Assembly (NCBI GenBank): GCA_035454085.1
Contig: DAOTEJ010000048.1
Span: 1 to 19,927, forward strand
Direction of reading: 5' to 3'
Length of the DNA: 19,927 bases
Source of the DNA: DAOTEJ01 sp035454085
Lineage (GTDB): Bacteria; Pseudomonadota; Gammaproteobacteria; Burkholderiales; Burkholderiaceae_F
The notes under the pieces were generated by a model, which did no database searches, was not told where the DNA came from, and was given only the letters and a program-made list of their open reading frames with translations. The position numbers and the translations under genes were made by a program. Below, piece by piece: positions 14,918-19,927 of the stretch. The stretch's first letter is position 1. Each line of letters begins with the position of its first letter.

Positions 14918-15223
14918 GTGATCCTTGAAATCGCCGACATCCGCATCCGCCCCGGCACGCAGGCCGAATTCGACGCCGCCATCGTGCACGGCGTGCAGAC
15001 CGCGATCGCGCCCGCCCAGGGCTTCCGCGGCTACAAGGTCAATCGCGGCGTCGAATCCCCGGAGCGCTACGTGCTCATGATCTTCTGGGACACGCTCGAA
15101 AACCACACCGTGGACTTTCGCGGATCGGCCGCCTTCGGCCAGTGGCGCGCGATCGTCGGTCCCTACTTCGCCCAGCCTCCGCAGGTCGAGCACTTCACGC
15201 TGCTCGCCAAGTCGGACGGCTGA
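14918..15223 (+). CDS. ABM (antibiotic biosynthesis monooxygenase) domain protein
   Basis: A 101-residue protein that is a complete ABM ferredoxin-like domain. It has ILEIADIRIRPG at the N-terminus, AIAPAQGFRGYKV in the middle, and YVLMIFWDTLENHTVDFRGS with GPYFAQPPQVEHFTLL at the end. Such small dimeric proteins include cofactor-free monooxygenases acting on quinones or polyketides, heme-degrading enzymes and many members with no known substrate. Nothing here shows heme ligation or the substrate. It is expected to be cytosolic. GTG 14918 is set by AGGAGG 8 bases upstream. It is divergent from the molybdoenzyme gene, 83 bases apart, and the GGDEF gene follows 64 bases downstream, possibly on the same transcript. 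Confidence 0.9.
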   Translation: MILEIADIRIRPGTQAEFDAAIVHGVQTAIAPAQGFRGYKVNRGVESPERYVLMIFWDTLENHTVDFRGSAAFGQWRAIVGPYFAQPPQVEHFTLLAKSDG

Positions 15224-15287
15224 GACTGTGGCGTCGCCGCCGCGACGCTCCCGTTTCAGGCAGGTGCGCCGCTGCCCCGGCCTCACA

Positions 15288-17231
15288 ATGGCCGCCCCAT
15301 CCGTCACGTCGCCCGTCGTGCAGCTCTTCTTGGCTCCTCTGATTCTCGCCCTGGCGGTGACCGGCGCTGCGGCGGCCGCGCGCGCGGCCGACGCGCCCGC
15401 CCCCCCCGCCGCCCGGCACGAAGCGGCGCCGCTGCTCGAGCGCAGCCGCTCGGCCCTGCGCCGCGACGCCGAGGAGAGCCGGCGGCTGGCCGAAGAGGCT
15501 CTGGGGCGGCTGGCCGACCAACCCGACCCCGACCTCCTCGTGCTCGCGCACATCCAGCTGTGCGAGTACCACTCCGAGCGCAGCCGCGAACAGGCCCTGC
15601 GGCACATCCAGCTGGCGCAGCCGCACCTTGCCGCGCTGCGCCGACCGGCCCTGCGCGCGGGCGTGCTGGCCTGCGAGGGCGAGATCCACGAGTACGCGGG
15701 CGACAACGCCCAGGCCGCCGCGCTTTACGTGCAGGCCGTGACGGTGGCCGAGGCCCAGCGCGACGACGAGTTCCTGGCCGAGGCGCTCTACCGCCGCGGC
15801 TACCTGCTCGGCCTGCAGAGCGAGTTTGCCGCCGGTCTGGTGGATCTTCAGCGCGCCAACGCGCTCTTCGAGCGCCTGGGCCTGACCGAGCAGGCCATGC
15901 TGCCGGTCAACGGCATTGCCATCGTTTACAACCGGCTCGGCGACTACGAACAGGCCCGCCAGTATTTCGAGGCCACGCTGCGCAAGCAGCAGGCGGCGGG
16001 AATGCTGCGCGAGCAGGCCATCACCCAGCACAACCTTGCGCGCGTGCTCGAGAACCTGCAGGACTGGGACGCCGCCCAGCGCGGCTTCGAGCAGGTGCTG
16101 GCCCTGTCGCGCGAGCTGCGCTACCCGCGCGGCGAGGCCTACGCGCTGCGCGGCCTGGCCAGCGTGCGCAACGCGCGCGGCGCGCCCGCCGAGGCCCTGG
16201 TGCTGATCAACCGCGCGGCGTCGATCCAGCGCGACCTTCCCGACGAGCGCCTGCGTGCCAACCTGCAGGTGCAGCGCGGCATCGCCCTGCGCCTGCTGGG
16301 CCGACCCAGCGAGAGCCTCGCGCCGCTCAACGAGGCGATCGAGGTGTTCGTGCGCGCCGACTCGCTCGCCGAGCGCGCGGCAGCGCACTCGGCGCTCGCG
16401 GCCTGCTACGTCGACATGGGCGACTGGAAGAGCGCGCACGAGCAGCAGGTGCAGTTTCACGCCGCCTCCGATGGTCTGCTGCGGCGCCAGCTCGATCAGA
16501 GGCTCGCGACGCTGCGCATCCAGTTCGACAGCGCCGCCAAGGACAAGGAGAACGCCCTGCTCACGCGCGAGAAGGAGGCGGCCGACCGCGAGCTCGCGGC
16601 CGGCAAGCGCATGGCGCGCCTGCAGGCCGTGGTGATCGTGCTCGCCGTCCTGCTCGCGCTGCTCGCCGGCGCTCTGGCCTGGCGCCACCGCCGCGACAGC
16701 CGCACCATGCACGAGCTCGCGCACACCGACGAGCTCACCGGCATGTCCAACCGGCGCCGGGCGCTGGGGCGCGCGAGCGAGATGCTCTCGGCGCCGGACG
16801 TACAGCTGGCACTGATGATCGTCGACATCGATCACTTCAAGACCATCAACGACGAACTCGGCCACCTGGTGGGCGACGACATCCTGCGGGCGATCGCCGA
16901 GGTCCTGCGCAGCGTGGTGCGCGAGCCCGCGGCTCTCGGCCGCCTCGGGGGCGAGGAGTTCGTGATCCTGCTGCCCGGGGCCGACGCGGCGAGCGCGCGC
17001 CGCCTGGCCGAGCGCGTGGTGAGCGAAGTGCGTGCGCTCGATGTCTCGCGCTGGCTGCCCGGCAGGCGGGTGACCGTGAGCATCGGCCTGACGCTCGCCG
17101 GCCCGCAAGACACGGTGAGCGTGCTGCTGCGTCGCGCCGACGAGGCGATGTACCGCGCCAAGCACAGTGGCCGCGATCGCGTGGAAGCGACCTTCGAGGC
17201 GGGTCCGCAGACGGTGCCGCTCGGCGCCTGA
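15288..17231 (+). CDS. Membrane-anchored TPR-GGDEF diguanylate cyclase
   Basis: A 647-residue protein that makes cyclic di-GMP from two GTP. A hydrophobic signal-like segment (residues 12-34, LFLAPLILALAVTGAAAAARAADA) should export the N-terminal part. Residues about 80-390 are TPR-like helical repeats facing the periplasm (for example QAMLPVNGIAIVYNRLGDYEQA). A charged coiled coil covers 410-443. A transmembrane helix covers about 445-465. A GGDEF domain covers 475-637, with TDELTGMSNRR, DIDHFKTIND and active-site GGEEF at 554-558. The product-inhibition site, normally RxxD five residues upstream, reads Arg545-Glu-Pro-Ala548 and is degenerate. ATG 15288 gives the clean signal peptide. GTG 15228 (4 bases after the ABM stop) and GTG 15318 are alternatives. 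The TPR region probably senses a periplasmic ligand or partner. Confidence 0.92.
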   Translation: MAAPSVTSPVVQLFLAPLILALAVTGAAAAARAADAPAPPAARHEAAPLLERSRSALRRDAEESRRLAEEALGRLADQPDPDLLVLAHIQLCEYHSERSREQALRHIQLAQPHLAALRRPALRAGVLACEGEIHEYAGDNAQAAALYVQAVTVAEAQRDDEFLAEALYRRGYLLGLQSEFAAGLVDLQRANALFERLGLTEQAMLPVNGIAIVYNRLGDYEQARQYFEATLRKQQAAGMLREQAITQHNLARVLENLQDWDAAQRGFEQVLALSRELRYPRGEAYALRGLASVRNARGAPAEALVLINRAASIQRDLPDERLRANLQVQRGIALRLLGRPSESLAPLNEAIEVFVRADSLAERAAAHSALAACYVDMGDWKSAHEQQVQFHAASDGLLRRQLDQRLATLRIQFDSAAKDKENALLTREKEAADRELAAGKRMARLQAVVIVLAVLLALLAGALAWRHRRDSRTMHELAHTDELTGMSNRRRALGRASEMLSAPDVQLALMIVDIDHFKTINDELGHLVGDDILRAIAEVLRSVVREPAALGRLGGEEFVILLPGADAASARRLAERVVSEVRALDVSRWLPGRRVTVSIGLTLAGPQDTVSVLLRRADEAMYRAKHSGRDRVEATFEAGPQTVPLGA

Positions 17232-17258
17232 CGCGGCCGCCTCAGGCCGTGGCCGCGT
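17231..17258. terminator. Bidirectional hairpin between convergent genes
   Basis: ACGCGGCC (17231-17238) and GGCCGCGT (17251-17258) are a perfect 8-bp inverted repeat. The 12-base loop contains a second small stem, GCC (17239-17241) with GGC (17245-17247). The structure overlaps the last base of the GGDEF stop and the whole ybaL stop (17242-17244). There is no T-tract. The placement between two converging genes makes a shared terminator likely. Confidence 0.5.
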
Positions 17259-18924
17259 CGTCGCGCCGTGCCAGCGCCGCGGCGACCGCCGCATCGGCCT
17301 CGTGGACCTCGCCCCAGCCCTCACGCCGCAGGCGCTCTGCCTCGGCCGCCTCGGGGGCGAGGATGCGCACGCGGATGGCCGGCTGGAGCGCGCGCGCAGT
17401 TTCGATCATGTGCCGCGCGGCCAGCATGTCGGGCACGGTGATGATCAGCAGCGCGGCGCGTGCCACGTGGGCCTGGATCAGCACCGCCGGCTCGGCCGCA
17501 TCGCCCACCACCGCGGCGACTCCCGCCTGGCGCAGCTGCTCGACGCGCTCGCGCAGACGCTCGGCCACGACCACGCGTTCGCCACGGTCGCGCAGTGCGG
17601 TGAAGACACGCCGCCCCACTCGTCCGTAGCCCACCAGCAGCACGTGCCCCGTGAGCGCCTCGCTCGGCACCGAGGCCGGCAGGCTGGCCAGCGGATCGGG
17701 ACGCGCCTCGAGCCGCCGCGCCAGCGCCGAGCGCGTCCGCAACCAGGACTGCAGCGGCGCGATCGCGCGGAAGCAGGCGCTGTTGGCCGCGATCGACACC
17801 AGCGCCCCGGCCACGATCAGGCTCTGTGCCTGCGGCGTCAGCAGCCCCAGCGACACGCCGAGCGCCGCGAGGATGAACGAGAACTCGCCGATCTGCGCCA
17901 GGCTCACCCCGACCGTGAGCGCGGTGTTGAGCGGATAGCGGAAGGCGAGCACCAGGGCGATGGCCGCGAGCGTCTTGCCGATCATCACGATGGCCACCAC
18001 GGCCAGCACGCGCAGCGGCTCGTCGACCAGCACGCGCGGGTCGAAGAGCATGCCCACCGACACGAAGAACAGCACGGCGAAAGCGTCGCGCAGCGGCAGC
18101 GACTCGTCGGCCGCGCGCCGGCTGTGGGGCGACTCGCGCAGCATCATTCCGGCGAAGAAGGCGCCGAGCGCGAACGACACCCCGAACAGGCTCGCCGCGC
18201 CGAAGGCAAGCACGAGCGCCACGGCGATCACGCACAGGGTGAAGAGCTCGCGCGAGCCGGTGCGCGTCACCCACAGCAGCAGGCGCGGCAGCAGGCGCCG
18301 GCCCACGAGCAGCATCAGCGCCACGAAGGCGGCCACCTTGGCCAGCGTCAGTCCCACGGCGCCGAGTGCCGCGCCACCCGAGCTCGCGCTGCCGGCCTGC
18401 AGCGCCACGGCCAGGGCGGGCAGCAGCACGAGCACGAAGACCATCACCAGGTCCTCGACCACCAGCCAGCCCACCGCGATGCGGCCATTGACCGAGTCGA
18501 GCACGCCACGCGCCTCGAGTGCGCGCAGCAGCACCACGGTGCTCGCCACCGACAGCGCCAGCCCGAACACGAGCGCCGCGGCGATCTCCCAGCCCCAGGC
18601 CAGCGCCACCCCGGCGCCGAGCGCGGTGGCCACCGCGATCTGCACCATCGCCCCCGGCACGGCGATGCGCCGCACGCGCAGCAGGTCACGCACCGAAAAG
18701 TGCAGGCCTACGCCGAACATCAGCAGGATCACGCCGATTTCCGCCAGCTGCTGAGCCAGCCCGATGTCGGCAACGAAGCCCGGCGTGGCCGGCCCGATGG
18801 CGATGCCGGCCGCGAGGTAGCCCAGCAGCGGCGGCAAGCCCAGGCGGGCCGCGCCGAGTCCGAACACCAGCGCGAGGCCGAGCGCGGCCACCAGGGTGGT
18901 GATGAGGTCGATGTCGTGCGGCAT
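17242..18924 (-). CDS. ybaL: CPA2-type cation/proton antiporter with TrkA-N domain
   Basis: A 560-residue inner-membrane protein closest in pattern to E. coli YbaL (558 residues), in the Kef/CPA2 monovalent cation:proton antiporter family. The N-terminus (LITTLVAALGLALVFGLGA), GYLAAGIAIGPATPGFVAD (35-53) and AEIGVILLMFGVGLHFS (61-77) are YbaL-like. GWLVVEDLVM (152-161) carries the conserved acidic pair Glu157-Asp158. About twelve transmembrane segments reach residue 390. A cytosolic TrkA-N (RCK) domain follows at about 426-550, with GHVLLVGYGRVGRR and the nucleotide-binding GYGRVG at 432-437. It probably exchanges K+ or another cation for protons under nucleotide control. ATG 18924 is chosen because homologues begin there. 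The frame stays open a further 228 codons upstream without homology-like sequence. It is divergent from the TerB-like gene, 270 bases away. Confidence 0.94.
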   Translation of the reverse strand: MPHDIDLITTLVAALGLALVFGLGAARLGLPPLLGYLAAGIAIGPATPGFVADIGLAQQLAEIGVILLMFGVGLHFSVRDLLRVRRIAVPGAMVQIAVATALGAGVALAWGWEIAAALVFGLALSVASTVVLLRALEARGVLDSVNGRIAVGWLVVEDLVMVFVLVLLPALAVALQAGSASSGGAALGAVGLTLAKVAAFVALMLLVGRRLLPRLLLWVTRTGSRELFTLCVIAVALVLAFGAASLFGVSFALGAFFAGMMLRESPHSRRAADESLPLRDAFAVLFFVSVGMLFDPRVLVDEPLRVLAVVAIVMIGKTLAAIALVLAFRYPLNTALTVGVSLAQIGEFSFILAALGVSLGLLTPQAQSLIVAGALVSIAANSACFRAIAPLQSWLRTRSALARRLEARPDPLASLPASVPSEALTGHVLLVGYGRVGRRVFTALRDRGERVVVAERLRERVEQLRQAGVAAVVGDAAEPAVLIQAHVARAALLIITVPDMLAARHMIETARALQPAIRVRILAPEAAEAERLRREGWGEVHEADAAVAAALARRDDAATA

Positions 18925-18981
18925 GCGCGAGCCCCGGAGCTTGCCTGGATGCTCGCACACGAGGGCGGCGCCGCACCGCGC

Positions 18982-18992
18982 GGGATAGTCCC
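18982..18992 (-). promoter_or_regulatory. Small inverted repeat in the putative ybaL promoter region
   Basis: GGGA-TAG-TCCC is a 4-bp inverted repeat with a 3-base centre. On the minus strand it gives GACTATCCC, which loosely resembles the CTATCGTG boxes used upstream of other genes here. It is 58 bases before ATG 18924. It may be a -10 region or operator, but the evidence is weak. Confidence 0.25.
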
Positions 18993-19011
18993 AATCGCGC
19001 GCGCCGCGGCG

Positions 19012-19066
19012 CGCATCGCAAGATGCGTTCGCCTGGACGGGCCCCTCTGGCGAGCGCATGGCTCGC
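19012..19066 (+). other. Two hairpins in the ybaL/TerB-like divergent region
   Basis: CGCATC-GCAA-GATGCG (19012-19027) is a perfect 6-bp stem closed by a GNRA-type tetraloop. GCGAGC-GCATG-GCTCGC (19050-19066) is a second perfect 6-bp stem with a 5-base loop. Both lie 130-180 bases before the TerB-like ATG. They may be leader structure or DNA-level operators. The rest of the 270-base gap is C-rich near 19111-19140 and holds no ORF I support. Confidence 0.45.
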
Positions 19067-19194
19067 GATGTCGTCCGGCGCAGCGACGACACGCAGCGAG
19101 GCCCCGATATGCACCCCCAGGCGCACCCCCTCCTTCCCCCGAATCCGAGCAGGCACACGCGCGCAGGCGTGCGCTCGGTCACCCGGAGTCCGAC

Positions 19195-19611
19195 ATGAAG
19201 ACCTATCCCTGCAACAGCCCCCAGGCGGTCGCGCACGTGGTCTCGATCGCCATGCTCGTGGACGCGAGCTACCACCCCAAGGAAGTGTCGGCGCTCGACC
19301 ATGCCCGCGCCTTCGAGCGCCTCGGGCTGAGCCGCGAGGAATTCCTGGGCATTGCGCGCGACAGCTTCACCACGCTCATGACCAGCCTGCGCCGGCCCGG
19401 CCCCTACGGCCTGCTCACGGGCGAGGAAGTCGATCTCGTGCTCGACACCGTGCAGGACGGCGCACAGCGGCGGCTGGCCTTTGAACTGGTGATGGAACTG
19501 CTCCCCGCCGACGGGCAGGTGCGTCCGGTCGAACTCGCCCTGGTGCACCGCCTGCAAGAGCGCTGGGAGATCGGCAGCGGCCTCGACGGCGCGCGCCGAG
19601 TCTTGCACTGA
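19195..19611 (+). CDS. TerB-like small helical protein
   Basis: A 138-residue soluble, all-helical protein. The sequence AMLVDASYHPKEVSALDHARAFERLGLSREEF (residues about 19-50) and the later LLPADGQVRPVELALVHRLQERWEI resemble the two halves of TerB-fold proteins. In that family, acidic residues in similar ADG-x-V-x-x-x-E helices can bind metal. TerB proteins are linked to tellurite resistance and membrane stress, but many relatives have no known role, so only the fold is proposed. The start ATG 19195 has GGAG (19185-19188) 6 bases upstream. The next gene starts 18 bases after the stop, so they form an operon. The open frame extends far upstream, antisense to ybaL, which is an artefact of base composition. 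Confidence 0.8.
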   Translation: MKTYPCNSPQAVAHVVSIAMLVDASYHPKEVSALDHARAFERLGLSREEFLGIARDSFTTLMTSLRRPGPYGLLTGEEVDLVLDTVQDGAQRRLAFELVMELLPADGQVRPVELALVHRLQERWEIGSGLDGARRVLH

Positions 19612-19629
19612 CTATCCGGGAGCAACCCC

Positions 19630-19927
19630 ATGAACAAGTGGATGTGGACCTTCGCCCTGCTCGCGCTTGCGCTGTGGACCCTGCTCGCCTGGGGCATTCA
19701 TGCCCTGGTTGCGGGCGGCGGCGACTGGCTAGGGCAGTGGCTTGCGCCGGTGCTCGCGCCCGAGTGGGAAGCCCTGAGCGTCACGGCGCTGGCGTGGGGC
19801 GAGCGCCTGGGCGTGGTGGTCGTGTGGGCGGTGTGGGCGCTGGGTGGCCTGGCCACGCTGGCGGCCGTGACACTGGTCAGCGGCGTGTGGCGCATCGCGC
19901 GCGGTCGCGAGTTGCCTGCCTGGCTGC
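19630..19927 (+). CDS. Small membrane protein (partial, runs off the window)
   Basis: The frame from ATG 19630 is open to the window edge, 99 residues so far. Two strongly hydrophobic, Trp-rich segments are visible: about 5-27 (MWTFALLALALWTLLAWGIHA) and about 60-85 (LGVVVVWAVWALGGLATLAAVTLVSGV), followed by basic residues (WRIARGRE). The first segment could be a signal anchor. GGGAG at 19618-19622 is 7 bases before the ATG, and the TerB-like gene ends 18 bases upstream, so the two are probably co-expressed. No family is recognised. The true 3' end is outside the window. Confidence 0.75.
   Translation, partial: MNKWMWTFALLALALWTLLAWGIHALVAGGGDWLGQWLAPVLAPEWEALSVTALAWGERLGVVVVWAVWALGGLATLAAVTLVSGVWRIARGRELPAWL

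Noticed and set aside
15560..17629. A 689-residue frame overlapping the GGDEF gene in another frame
   Set aside because: It is Arg/Ala-rich without motifs, while the GGDEF frame contains signal, TPR and catalytic motifs.
18925..19608. Upstream extension of the ybaL frame by 228 codons
   Set aside because: YbaL homologues start at MPHD-like sequence. The extension is antisense to the TerB-like gene and lacks any family pattern.

Overview
The window is very GC-rich, roughly 70% by eye and not computed, with strong G/C bias at third codon positions. That bias gives long meaningless ORFs opposite almost every real gene. The recognisable proteins (PurU, YaeQ, a YbaL-type CPA2 antiporter, an AEC carrier, an ABM monooxygenase and a GGDEF protein with TPRs) are those of a free-living proteobacterium. 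I infer a betaproteobacterium, probably Burkholderiales, but nothing here is diagnostic. There are no rRNA or tRNA genes, no IS or phage genes and no CRISPR array, and no stretch over 300 bases lacks a gene.

Layout: (a) 1-1058, plus strand: the tail of an unknown gene, a C7/G7 palindrome and an aldo/keto reductase. (b) 1093-5411, minus strand: AEC transporter, NmrA-like NAD(P)-binding protein, YaeQ, PurU and an alpha/beta hydrolase that overlaps purU. (c) 5579-11924, minus strand: a two-gene unit made of a 261-residue protein of unknown function followed by a 1837-residue protein. The large protein has two alpha/beta hydrolase (lipase-like) domains with complete visible triads, a middle domain, a CHAT caspase-like protease and a helical C-terminal region. 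(d) 12052-14834, minus strand: a molybdopterin oxidoreductase translationally coupled to a cupin. (e) 14918-17231, plus strand: an ABM-domain protein and a membrane-anchored TPR-GGDEF diguanylate cyclase. (f) 17242-18924, minus strand: a YbaL-type cation/proton antiporter. (g) 19195-end, plus strand: a TerB-like helical protein and the start of a small membrane protein.

Most regions are ordinary metabolism and signalling. Region (c) stands out. It pairs a protease known from bacterial immune and programmed-death systems with two lipases and an unfamiliar partner gene. Both genes have strong Shine-Dalgarno sequences and sit behind their own putative promoter, next to a heptamer repeat. It is the best candidate here for an undescribed conflict or self-destruct system.

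The regulatory layer shows a recurring TATCGT box, probably a -10 element, 30-60 bases upstream of four minus-strand genes (purU, the NmrA-like gene, the 261-residue gene and the molybdoenzyme). Perfect hairpins overlap the stop codons at both convergent junctions.
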